NCBI GenBank assembly: GCA_023400405.1
Contig: JAEXFD010000005.1
Location: 124,001-188,000, forward strand
DNA: 64,000 nt
Source of the DNA: Pseudomonadota bacterium
Lineage (GTDB): Bacteria > Pseudomonadota > Alphaproteobacteria > Sphingomonadales > Sphingomonadaceae
Direction: 5' to 3'
In this document: positions 35,202 through 43,405 of the stretch, one piece after another
Layout: each line of letters opens with the position of its first letter
Numbering within the stretch: position 1 is the stretch's first letter
Notes under the pieces: generated by a model
Seen by the model: the letters and a program-made list of their open reading frames with translations, nothing else
Database searches by the model: none
What the model was told of the DNA's origin: nothing
Program-made: the position numbers and the translations under genes

Positions 35202-37568
35202 TCAGTCTTCGGCGACCTCGCGCTCGTTGGCGATCGGGATCGTGAAGCTGAGGATCGCGCCGTCGGTGCCGTTCTCTGCCCAGAGCCGGCCGCCATGGGC
35301 TTCGATGATCGTGCGGCAGATCGGCAGCCCGAGCCCCGTTCCGCTCTCCTTCGAAGTCCGGAACGGTTCGAACAGATTGCCGAGCATCTCCTCGCTCAGC
35401 CCGGCGCCGGTGTCGCGAACCTCGACCAGCACATCGCGGTCTCGCGTGATCGTCGAGATCGTGACTTCGCGGCGCGGACGGCCATCGGTCGCCTCGACGG
35501 CGTTGCGGGCGAGATTGCCGATGACCTGTTCGAGCTGGAGCGGATCGCCGAGCAGGGGCGGTTCGCGGTCGTCGAAGTGGCATTCGATCGAAACGCCTTC
35601 GCCGACGCGGAGCCGCTGCAGCGCCAGGCAGGCCTCGCCGACAATCGCGTTCAGGTCGATCGGCTGTCGCGTGATCTTGCCGGTGATCGTGAAGGCGCGG
35701 ATCTTCTTGATGATGTCCGCCGCGCGCAGCGTCTGGTCGCGCGCCCGCTCGAGCGCGTCGAGGATCGCGGGGTCGGGATCTGGCTTGGCCTTGGTCAGGT
35801 ATCGGCACGTCTCGACATAATTGGTCACGGCCGAAAGCGGCTGGTTCAACTCGTGCGCGAGCGTGGAGGCCATGGCGCCCATCGCGCTCAGCCGTGCGAC
35901 CCGCAGCAGCTTCTCATGCGCTTCGCGCAGCTGCGCCTGGGCCTTGACGTCGCGGGTGACGTCGACGGCGAGTCCCAGCAGCCGCGGCTCGCCGTCATGC
36001 GCGTCGTAGCTGCCGTGGAGCCGGACCCAGCGTTCCCCGCCATCGCGTAGCGAGAGCTTGAAGGTAAGTTCCATCGGGCCCTGCTCGCGCCGCGCGGTGG
36101 CGATCGCCTGGCGAAGCACTGCGATTTGCGCATCGCCCAGGATGTCGGCGAAATCGACCATGCGATAGGTGCCGTGACGCCATTCGACGCCGAACATGTG
36201 CGCGCTCTCCGGCGAGTGCCGCGCTCCCCCATGGACGAGGTCGATTTCCCAGACGCCGACGCCCGCGGCTTCCTGGGCGAGGCGCAGGCGCTTCTCGCTC
36301 TCGGAGAGTGCGCGCTCGGCGCGGACCCGCTCGCTGATGTCCTGGGCGACTGCGATCAAGTGATCGGGCGCGCCGTCGGGTCGCCGGACGATGTTCGCGG
36401 TGACGTTGACCGCGCGCATCTCGCCGTTCTTCGTGCGCAGGTTGACGTCGCGGGAGGTGAAGCCCTTGGGATCCTCCGCGAACTGGCCCAGCGCCCGCGA
36501 TGGATCTTCGGAACTCGCATCGCCCAGGACTAGGCGATAGTCGGCACCGATCAGTTCTTCGCGCGAATAGCCGCTGAGCGCGAGCCCGCGATCGTTGATG
36601 TCGAGATAGCGCCCGTCGAGCGAGTGGATCGAAACGCCGACGCCGGCCTGTTCGAACACCGCGCGATACCGCTGCTCCGCGAGCAGGCGCCGTTCCTCGA
36701 TCCTGCGCTTGTCGGCATAAGCGGCGAGCAGCATCATCGTCGCGCTGGTGATCGCCACGAACCCCTGCGCGAGCAGGATGCGATGATCCGGATGGGCCAG
36801 CGCGAAGGGGCCGCGGCCGATGCTCGTTCCCCACAGGGCGATGAGCGAGGCAAGCGCTGCGGTGGTGGTAGCGCCGCGCAGATGGAAGCCCAGCGCCGCC
36901 GCGATCAGCGCGGGGTACGGCAGCCACGCGATCGGACCGGTATCTTCGCGAAGATAGCACCAGCAGGAGACCGCGACGCAAATCGACACGATCGCGACGA
37001 AGCCGCCCCAGCTTCGCAGGCTCCAACGCTCGCTTGCCGGTGTTGCCCAGACCAGGACGAGCGGTGCGGCGAGCAAGAGGCCCAACAGCAGTCGCATCGC
37101 CCTTGCCAGGAACTCGGTCGAAAGGTCGGTCGGCAGCCGATAGGCCATGCCCAGCGTGCCGATCGCCGCCGCGACGACCGCGCCCGCCCCCGCGGCGACG
37201 ATGACCCAGAGCAGCCCGCGCGGATCGAGGATGTCGCCCCGCCGCACGCCCGCTTGCTGCACGATGGAGGCCGCGCAGATGCCGCCGAACGTCAGCGCTG
37301 CGGTCGCGATCAACTCGGGGACCAGACCCCGCGAAGGCTCGACGAGGAAGAACGACGTCAGGACGCCGAGCGCGACGGCGGGCCAGCGCGAGATGCCGCC
37401 CAGCAAGAGGCCGGCGGTCGCGATGCCGATCGAGAGCGAGAAAGGGGGCGAGCGCCCGGCATTGTGAAGCCAGACGAGCCAGAGCGCGCTGCCGGCAAGG
37501 CAACCGAGATAAAGCAGAAGGTCCGGACGATAGTCCTCAAGCTTTCGGCGAAGGAAAGCCTCTGCCAT
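35202..37568 (-). CDS. Membrane sensor histidine kinase with two PAS domains
   Basis: About 788 residues. The N-terminal 290 residues form 8-10 membrane segments (MASE1-like sensor). Two PAS domains follow (FEQAGVGVSIHSLDGRYLDI; AQEAAGVGVWEIDL). The HisKA box STLAHELNQPLSAVTNY has the phospho-His near 572. The HATPase domain has N box NLARNAVEATDG, G1 DTGAGLS and G2 GTGLGLPI. The kinase part resembles FixL-type PAS kinases, but no haem-binding His in the PAS domains was confirmed. No response regulator gene is nearby, so the partner is elsewhere. ATG 37568 is chosen; an extension to 37649 lacks support. Confidence 0.93.
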   Translation of the reverse strand: MAEAFLRRKLEDYRPDLLLYLGCLAGSALWLVWLHNAGRSPPFSLSIGIATAGLLLGGISRWPAVALGVLTSFFLVEPSRGLVPELIATAALTFGGICAASIVQQAGVRRGDILDPRGLLWVIVAAGAGAVVAAAIGTLGMAYRLPTDLSTEFLARAMRLLLGLLLAAPLVLVWATPASERWSLRSWGGFVAIVSICVAVSCWCYLREDTGPIAWLPYPALIAAALGFHLRGATTTAALASLIALWGTSIGRGPFALAHPDHRILLAQGFVAITSATMMLLAAYADKRRIEERRLLAEQRYRAVFEQAGVGVSIHSLDGRYLDINDRGLALSGYSREELIGADYRLVLGDASSEDPSRALGQFAEDPKGFTSRDVNLRTKNGEMRAVNVTANIVRRPDGAPDHLIAVAQDISERVRAERALSESEKRLRLAQEAAGVGVWEIDLVHGGARHSPESAHMFGVEWRHGTYRMVDFADILGDAQIAVLRQAIATARREQGPMELTFKLSLRDGGERWVRLHGSYDAHDGEPRLLGLAVDVTRDVKAQAQLREAHEKLLRVARLSAMGAMASTLAHELNQPLSAVTNYVETCRYLTKAKPDPDPAILDALERARDQTLRAADIIKKIRAFTITGKITRQPIDLNAIVGEACLALQRLRVGEGVSIECHFDDREPPLLGDPLQLEQVIGNLARNAVEATDGRPRREVTISTITRDRDVLVEVRDTGAGLSEEMLGNLFEPFRTSKESGTGLGLPICRTIIEAHGGRLWAENGTDGAILSFTIPIANEREVAED

Positions 37569-37676
37569 GCCGTTCGCAAGCCCTGTTATTCGAGCACGGC
37601 ATCGCCGATCTTGGCCAGGCCGTAAATACGCAGGATTACGGTATCGCACTCAAAGCCCGGAATGGCGACGACAAAT

Positions 37677-39263
37677 TCATGCCGCCGCCCGCTTCCGCTC
37701 GATCAATTCGGTGTTGAGCATCTCGGCGAGCAGGAAGGCGAGTTCGAGACTCTGGCCGGCATTCAGCCGCGGATCGCAATGGGTGTGATAGCGGTCGGCA
37801 AGGCTCTGCTCGGTCACGTCGACCGCGCCGCCGGTGCATTCGGTGACGTTCTGGCCCGTCATCTCGGCATGGATGCCGCCGGCGTGCGTCCCCTCGGCAC
37901 GGTGGACGGCGAAGAAGCCGCGCACTTCGGCCAGGATGCGATCGAACGGCCGGGTCTTGTAGCCGTTGGCCGCCTTGATCACGTTGCCGTGCATCGGATC
38001 GCAGCTCCACACCACCGAATGGCCCTCGCGCTTCACGGCACGCACCAGCTTGGGCAGTCCGGCCTCGATCTTGTCATGGCCATAGCGCGTGATCAGCGTC
38101 ATCCGCCCCGGCACCCGGCCGGGGTTGAGCATGTCGAGCAGCCGCAGCAGCGCGTCCGGCTCCAGGCTCGGACCGCATTTCATGCCCAGCGGATTGCCGA
38201 TCCCGCGCAGGAACTCGACATGCGCCGAGCCCTCGAAGCGCGTCCGGTCGCCGATCCACAGCATGTGCGCGCTGGTGTCGTACCAGTCGCCGGTGAGCGA
38301 ATCCTGCCGGGTCAGCGCCTGCTCATAGGGGAGGAGCAGCGCCTCGTGGCTCGTGTAGAATTGCGTCGCCTTCAGTTGCGGCACGCTATCCGCATCGATC
38401 CCGCACGCGGCCATGAAGTCGAGCGCCTCGCCGATCCGGTCGGCGACATCGGCATATTTCTTCGCCCAGGGGCTGCGGCCCATGAAGTCGTGGGTCCATT
38501 TGTGGACCTGGTGCAGATTGGCATAGCCGCCCTGCGCGAAGGCGCGCAGCAGGTTTAGCGTCGCCGCCGACTGGCTGTAGCCCTGGATCATCCGCTGCGG
38601 ATCGGGCATCCGCGCCTCGGGCGTGAAAGCGATGTCGTTGACATTGTCGCCGCGATAGCTCGGCAGCTCGACGCCATCGATCGTCTCGGTATCGGCCGAG
38701 CGCGGCTTGGCGAACTGGCCCGCCATCCGGCCGACCTTCACCGTCGGCAGCTTCGAGGCGAAGGTGAGCACCACCGCCATCTGCAGGATCACGCGGAACG
38801 TGTCGCGGATGTTGTTCGGGTGGAACTCGGCGAAGCTCTCGGCACAGTCACCGCCCTGGAGCAGGAACGCCTCGCCGCGCGCGACCTTGGCCAATTCCTG
38901 GGTGAGCTGGCGCGCCTCGCCGGCAAAGACGAGCGGCGGGAAGGACGACAATTGCCGCGTCGCCGCATCGAGCGCCGCGGCATCGGGGTAAGTCGGCAAT
39001 TGCCGCGCCTCGGCCTGCCGCCAGCTGTCAGGAGTCCAGCCCATATCTTGCTCCAGGTTGCGGACATGGACGAACCAGTCCTGGTGATGGGCGATGCCGT
39101 TGGCGGCAATCTGGTTGACCACGGCGGCGGAGGCGCGCTTGCCGTCTTCCTCCCAGCCCTGGACGGTCGAGCCCGGCGTATCGAACCAGGCGCCGAACGC
39201 CGCGCGGGAAAGCGAGCGGTCTTCGCGAAAGCGGCGGATCTTCGTTCCTGCAAGCGTCGTCAT
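37677..39263 (-). CDS. aroG: Class II DAHP synthase with N-terminal helix-turn-helix extension
   Basis: 528 residues. Residues 74-528, beginning MGWTPDSWRQAEARQLPTY, are a complete class II 3-deoxy-D-arabino-heptulosonate 7-phosphate synthase, the first shikimate step: LLQGGDCAESFAE (metal Cys), GMKCGPS, ITRYGHDKIE and WSCDPMHGN. Residues 1-73 resemble a small XRE-type helix-turn-helix (KIRRFREDRSLSRAAFGAWF, STVQGWEEDGKR) and are in frame with no stop. An internal ATG at 39044 has GGAG 6 nt upstream, so the enzyme may also be made alone. Whether a fusion, two products or only the short form is made cannot be settled here. Confidence 0.9.
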   Translation of the reverse strand: MTTLAGTKIRRFREDRSLSRAAFGAWFDTPGSTVQGWEEDGKRASAAVVNQIAANGIAHHQDWFVHVRNLEQDMGWTPDSWRQAEARQLPTYPDAAALDAATRQLSSFPPLVFAGEARQLTQELAKVARGEAFLLQGGDCAESFAEFHPNNIRDTFRVILQMAVVLTFASKLPTVKVGRMAGQFAKPRSADTETIDGVELPSYRGDNVNDIAFTPEARMPDPQRMIQGYSQSAATLNLLRAFAQGGYANLHQVHKWTHDFMGRSPWAKKYADVADRIGEALDFMAACGIDADSVPQLKATQFYTSHEALLLPYEQALTRQDSLTGDWYDTSAHMLWIGDRTRFEGSAHVEFLRGIGNPLGMKCGPSLEPDALLRLLDMLNPGRVPGRMTLITRYGHDKIEAGLPKLVRAVKREGHSVVWSCDPMHGNVIKAANGYKTRPFDRILAEVRGFFAVHRAEGTHAGGIHAEMTGQNVTECTGGAVDVTEQSLADRYHTHCDPRLNAGQSLELAFLLAEMLNTELIERKRAAA

Positions 39264-39325
39264 GCGGCGCGCTTACCCTGTCTGGGTAAGGCGACGCAAG
39301 GGCGATTTTCCCGCACGGGGTAAAT

Positions 39326-40261
39326 TCAATAGCCGGCGTCTAGATCGACTTCGTTTCGCAGCGGCTGTCCTGCGAGAAAAGCGCTCAGGTTCGAGACGAA
39401 CAATTCGGTGGCGCGCAGGAACATCCTGGTCTGGCTGCGCCCGGATAAGTGCATGGAGAGGATTGCATTGGGCGTCGTCCATAGTGGATGGTCCGCGGGC
39501 AGCGGCTCCGGTGTCACCGTATCGAGAAAGGCGCCGCCGATCCGGCGCTTGTGCAGCGCTTCGATCAGCGCCTCCTGATCGATCAGCGAGCCGCGCCCGA
39601 CATTGATCAGCCAGGCGGAAGGCTTCATTGCCGCCAGCGCCTCCGCCCCGATCATCGCCCGGCTGTCCGCGGTCGCCGGGGCGGCGAGGAACACCCAGTC
39701 GAACTCGCCCAGCCGCGCTTGCCAGGCATCGGGGCCGATCGTGCCGTCCGCGCCCGATCGCGTCACGCCGGTCACCTCGACGCCGAACCCGGCAAGTCTC
39801 TCGCCGATCAGCCGGCCGATCGTGCCATAGCCGATCACCAGCGCCTTGCTCTCGAACAGCTCGAGCTTGCCGGGCGCGTCGCTCGGCCATTCGTGGCGAT
39901 CGGCAGCACGCACCACCTGGTCGAAGCGCTTGGCGGCAACCAGCGCACCCATCACGGCATATTCGGCAACGGTATGGGCGTTGACGCCGCTGCCATTGGT
40001 GACGCGCGTTCCCTGTGCACGCAATCGCGGGAGGTCTAGCGGGTCGAGCCCGGCATAGATGGTCGAGAGCCAGCGCAGCTTCGGTGCCGCGGCGACGGCC
40101 CGCGCCCATTCGCGCGGATCGTTGCTGTCGAGCCAGCCGATCTCCGCATCGCCGGCCAGCGCCACCGCTTCGTCGGGAGTCGCGAACCAGTGAACGTCGA
40201 GCCCGGGCGGAAGCTGCGGCTCTACGAGCGGGCGGGCGAGGGCGGGAAGCAGCGCTTTCAT
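39326..40261 (-). CDS. D-2-hydroxyacid dehydrogenase
   Basis: 311 residues. The NAD(P)-binding GYGTIGRLIGERLAGFG lies near 144, followed by the active-site Arg in NVGRGSLIDQEAL, the Glu region in DTVTPEPLP and the His in SMHLSGRSQ. It reduces 2-keto acids to D-2-hydroxyacids; the substrate (for example glyoxylate, hydroxypyruvate or phenylpyruvate) cannot be told. It lies between cysS and the DAHP synthase on the same strand, with gaps of 49 and 62 nt. The ATG at 40261 has no strong SD. Confidence 0.92.
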   Translation of the reverse strand: MKALLPALARPLVEPQLPPGLDVHWFATPDEAVALAGDAEIGWLDSNDPREWARAVAAAPKLRWLSTIYAGLDPLDLPRLRAQGTRVTNGSGVNAHTVAEYAVMGALVAAKRFDQVVRAADRHEWPSDAPGKLELFESKALVIGYGTIGRLIGERLAGFGVEVTGVTRSGADGTIGPDAWQARLGEFDWVFLAAPATADSRAMIGAEALAAMKPSAWLINVGRGSLIDQEALIEALHKRRIGGAFLDTVTPEPLPADHPLWTTPNAILSMHLSGRSQTRMFLRATELFVSNLSAFLAGQPLRNEVDLDAGY

Positions 40262-40310
40262 CGCCCAAGCGTACCCCGCACGGCCGCCGGGTTCAAACGC
40301 TCGCGGCCTC

Positions 40311-41744
40311 TCAGAGCTGCGGCTTCCAGTCCCAACCGAGCGGATCGCCGTCCATCACTTCGACGCCCGCCGCGGCAAGCTCGTCGCGGATCCGGTCCGA
40401 GCGCCGGAAATCCTTGACGAGCCGCGCCTCCTTGCGCTCGACGAGCAGATCTTCGATCGCTTCGGCCGTCACCTTAGCCGCAGCGGGCCGCACGCGCAGT
40501 TCCTCGCGAGTGAGTTCGAGCAGGCGCAGGCCGAGCACCTCGTCGAACGCCGCGAGCGCCGCAAGCCGATCCGCAGGCGACAGCGACTTCTCCGCCAGCA
40601 ATTCATCGAGCACCGGCAGCGCCTTGGGCGTGTTGAGATCGTCGGACACGGCCTCGTCGAGCCGCTTGATCCAGGGCTCGGGCGCGGTGCCTTCGCCCTC
40701 GGCCCTAGCCTTGAGCGCCGTCACCGCCATCACCAGCCGCTTGAGCCGGGTCAGCGCCGCGGCGAGGTTTTCGGCGGAGAATTCCAGCTCGCTGCGATAC
40801 TGCGCCTGGAGGCAGAGCAGGCGATAGGCGAGGGGGTGTACGCCCGCATCGATCAGCGACTGCAGCGTGGTGAAGCCGCCCTTGGACTTCGACATCTTGC
40901 CCTGGCGATCGACCAGGAAGTTGTTGTGCATCCAGAAATGCGCACCGGTGTCGGCGCAGCCGCACCAGGCCTGGTTCTGCGCGATCTCATTGGGATGATG
41001 GATTTCGCGATGGTCGATCCCGCCGGTATGGATGTCGAACGGGGCGCCGAGATATTTGAGGCTCATCACCGAGCATTCCAGGTGCCAGCCCGGCGCGCCC
41101 TTGCCCCAGGGGCTGTCCCATTCCATCTGGCGCTGCTCGCCCGGCGGCGACTTGCGCCAGATCGCGAAGTCCTGGGGATGGCGCTTGCCGGCGACCGGAT
41201 CGATCCGCCCCTCGGCGGCATCGTCCTGGTTGCCCGCCAGCCTGCCGTAATCGGGCACCGTCGTCACGTCGAAATAGAGCCCGGTGTCGAGCTCATAGCA
41301 ATGCTCGGGCGCGATCTTCTTGGCGAAATCGAGCATCTCGTCGACATGCTCGGTGGCGACCGACCACCGGCTCGGCGGATCGATGTTGAGATCGGCGATG
41401 TTCGACTTGAACGCGGCGGTATAATGCGCCGCGATGTCCCAGATGCTCTTGGCCTGGGCGCGCGCCGCCGCCTCCATCTTGTCGTCTCCGGCATCGGCGT
41501 CGCTGGTCAGGTGGCCGACATCGGTGATGTTGATGACATGGGTGAGCGGATAGCCCTTCCAGCGCAGCACCCGGCTCAGCGTGTCGGTGAAGACATAGGC
41601 GCGCAGATTGCCGAGATGGGCATAGTTGTAGACGGTCGGGCCGCACGAATAGACGCGGACGCCCTTGGCCGGATCGAGCGGCTGGAACGGCTCGATCGCG
41701 CGGGTCAGCGAATTATAGAGGTGAAGCTCGGCGCCATGGGTCAT
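40311..41744 (-). CDS. cysS: Cysteinyl-tRNA synthetase
   Basis: About 477 residues. It has the HIGH-type motif in YNYAHLGNLRAYV (about 41), zinc-binding Cys/His residues (CGPTVYN, GWHLECSVM, HHPNE) and KMSKSKGGFTT (about 283). It charges tRNA-Cys with cysteine. The start is ATG 41744 or 41756; neither has a clear SD. No T-box is expected or seen in this lineage. A tRNA-Cys gene lies 0.7 kb upstream on the same strand, separated by two small genes. Confidence 0.97.
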   Translation of the reverse strand: MTHGAELHLYNSLTRAIEPFQPLDPAKGVRVYSCGPTVYNYAHLGNLRAYVFTDTLSRVLRWKGYPLTHVINITDVGHLTSDADAGDDKMEAAARAQAKSIWDIAAHYTAAFKSNIADLNIDPPSRWSVATEHVDEMLDFAKKIAPEHCYELDTGLYFDVTTVPDYGRLAGNQDDAAEGRIDPVAGKRHPQDFAIWRKSPPGEQRQMEWDSPWGKGAPGWHLECSVMSLKYLGAPFDIHTGGIDHREIHHPNEIAQNQAWCGCADTGAHFWMHNNFLVDRQGKMSKSKGGFTTLQSLIDAGVHPLAYRLLCLQAQYRSELEFSAENLAAALTRLKRLVMAVTALKARAEGEGTAPEPWIKRLDEAVSDDLNTPKALPVLDELLAEKSLSPADRLAALAAFDEVLGLRLLELTREELRVRPAAAKVTAEAIEDLLVERKEARLVKDFRRSDRIRDELAAAGVEVMDGDPLGWDWKPQL

Positions 41745-41786
41745 GCCGCGGGGCATAGCGGCTCGCCGCGCCGCTGCAAGCCCGGC

Positions 41787-42071
41787 TCAGGCCAGGGCTT
41801 CCTCCAGCGCGGCGCGGACCATCGCGTTCCACATCGACGCCGGATCGTCGGTGCCGGCCTCGCGCCCGGCCTCGACCATCTCCGGTGTCGGCTCCCGAAG
41901 CGTCTTGAGCACCGCGACGGCGCGATCGATCTCGGCGCGCCAGATCCGATCGACGATCAGCGCAACAGGCTCGCCGGGCTGCTCCGCCCCCTCGGCATTC
42001 GGGCTCACCATCTCCGCCGCGATCACGCGCGCGATCCGCTCGATCGGGGAAGTCACGGAAATGTCGGTCAT
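41787..42071 (-). CDS. Small protein of unknown function
   Basis: 94 residues, acidic and helical: SPIERIARVIAAEMVSPNA, IWRAEIDRAVAVLKTLREP, ASMWNAMVRAALEEALA. No transmembrane segment or signal. An AAGGAG lies 9 nt before the ATG, a strong start. Similar short proteins occur in sphingomonads without assigned function. It may be co-transcribed with cysS, 42 nt downstream. Confidence 0.72.
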   Translation of the reverse strand: MTDISVTSPIERIARVIAAEMVSPNAEGAEQPGEPVALIVDRIWRAEIDRAVAVLKTLREPTPEMVEAGREAGTDDPASMWNAMVRAALEEALA

Positions 42072-42126
42072 GCGAAGCTGCTCCTTGGCCGCACCGGCTC
42101 TCCCAACGCGCGGACGCGGTCGGGGT

Positions 42127-42345
42127 TCAGGCCGCCAGTGCGGGTGCCGGCTGGCGATGGCGCAGGCCCGTGCCGAAATTGGCGCCGGCGACGAGCGGCA
42201 ACGCGGTTCCGCAAAATGCGCATTCGGCGGTCATGCGCCCGATCATCCAGTGCGAATTCCCACAGCCGGGGCAGTGATTGGTCTCATGCGGGCGATAAGC
42301 GACGCGATAGCCGGTCAGAGCGTTTCGGATGCCGAAGTCGTACAT
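42127..42345 (-). CDS. Small zinc-ribbon protein
   Basis: 72 residues. Two CxxC pairs (HCPGCGN and ECAFCGTA, about 23-26 and 42-45) form a likely zinc ribbon. The N-terminus is MYDFGIRNALTGYRVAYRP; the C-terminus is Ala/Pro/Arg-rich. It is short and soluble, possibly nucleic-acid binding or a subunit of a larger complex; no family is recognised. The ATG has GGGAGAC upstream. A longer frame to 42669 runs across tRNA-Cys and is rejected. Confidence 0.72.
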   Translation of the reverse strand: MYDFGIRNALTGYRVAYRPHETNHCPGCGNSHWMIGRMTAECAFCGTALPLVAGANFGTGLRHRQPAPALAA

Positions 42346-42480
42346 GCAGCGTCTCCCGAAGGTCGCGCTATCAACGGGCAAGAATCGCGCTTTGTTCCGG
42401 AAACGGATCGAAACGCTGCCGTCGAGTCGAGCGAATCGGGCGACGAGTTGCCGAAATGCAACGCCAGGGATGGGTAAGGC

Positions 42481-42554
42481 TGGAGGCCCGAGCCGGAATC
42501 GAACCGGCGTGCAAGGATTTGCAGTCCTCTGCGTAACCACTCCGCCATCGGGCC
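42481..42554 (-). tRNA. tRNA-Cys (anticodon GCA)
   Basis: 74 nt. The acceptor stem GGCCCGA pairs with TCGGGCC; the anticodon loop contains ACTGCAAAT; the T arm reads CCGGTTCGATTCCGG. The 3' CCA is encoded. It lies on the minus strand upstream of the zinc-ribbon gene. Confidence 0.97.
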
Positions 42555-42571
42555 TCGACAGCGAGCGGGCG

Positions 42572-42600
42572 CCATGCGCAAGCCGGGGCCCTCCTGTCAA
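42572..42600 (-). promoter_or_regulatory. Promoter of tRNA-Cys
   Basis: On the minus strand, an exact TTGACA (42600-42595) lies 40 bp before the tRNA 5' end, with GCATGG at a 17-bp spacing. The -35 is perfect; the -10 is weak, as is common in GC-rich genomes. Confidence 0.5.
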
Positions 42601-42723
42601 CATTGCACCGCAAAAATTGAGGCTTACGTCGCTTGGCGAGCGGTTGCGGAGGCGATACAAGCGCCGCACCTGAACAAGTGTATTGCGCAGCTAACACGGT
42701 TGTGCGAGAAAGCCGGAGTGATG

Positions 42724-43404
42724 ATGGCCCTTTCGGTCGATACCGCCCCCGCCGGAGCTTCGCGCTTCGAGGCGATGCGCCATGCGATGGTCGCGAGCCA
42801 GCTTCGCACCAGCGGCGTCAACGACGCGCGCGTGGTCGAGGCGATGGCGGTGACGCCGCGCGAGGAATTCCTGCCCGAGGCGCATCGCGCGATCGCCTAT
42901 CGCGATACGCTGCTGCCGCTGTTCGGCGGGCGCCGGCACAATTCGCCGCTCGCCACCGGGCTGCTGCTCACCCATGCCGAGATCGCGCCGAGCGACCGCG
43001 TGCTGCTGATCGGCGCGGCCGGCGGCTATGCCGCGGCGCTGCTCGCCCAGATTGCCGGATCGGTCGTCGCGGTCGAGGAAGAGACCTCGCTGGCCGCACT
43101 CGCCCGCACGGCGCTCGGCCGCTACGGCAATGTCGAGGTCGTGGAAGGCCCGCTCGCCGCCGGCGCCGACAAGGCCGGCCCCTATGATCTGCTGATCGTC
43201 GATGGCGCCGTCGAGCATCTCCCCGACGCCCTCCTCGCACAGCTCAAGCCCGGCGGCCGAGTCGCCACCGGCGTGGTCGATCGCGGCGTGACGCGTCTCG
43301 CCACCGGCCGCCGCACCGAGGGCGGCTTCGGTCTGATCGATTTCCTCGACATCGAATGTGCAGTGCTTCCCGGTTTCGAACGCCTACGAACCTTTCAATT
43401 CTGA
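42724..43404 (+). CDS. Protein-L-isoaspartate O-methyltransferase-like protein with degenerate motifs
   Basis: 226 residues with the PCM fold outline: MRHAMVASQLRTSGVNDARV at the N-terminus, a SAM-binding-like VLLIGAAGGYAAALLAQIAG (about 97-116) and LLIVDGAVEHLPDALLAQL. Canonical PCM has GxxQTISxP before motif I; here the equivalent is RRHNSPLATGLLL, and the glycine loop (GTGSGY in PCM) is GAAGGY. Isoaspartate repair activity is therefore doubtful. ATG 42724 is preferred over ATG 42721 because of GGAG spacing. tolC follows at once, the usual order in sphingomonads. Confidence 0.82.
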   Translation: MALSVDTAPAGASRFEAMRHAMVASQLRTSGVNDARVVEAMAVTPREEFLPEAHRAIAYRDTLLPLFGGRRHNSPLATGLLLTHAEIAPSDRVLLIGAAGGYAAALLAQIAGSVVAVEEETSLAALARTALGRYGNVEVVEGPLAAGADKAGPYDLLIVDGAVEHLPDALLAQLKPGGRVATGVVDRGVTRLATGRRTEGGFGLIDFLDIECAVLPGFERLRTFQF

Positions 43405-43405
43405 C

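Noticed and set aside
42481..42554. Genomic island attachment at tRNA-Cys or tRNA-Arg
   Set aside because: No integrase gene and no direct repeat of the tRNA 3' end was noticed nearby.
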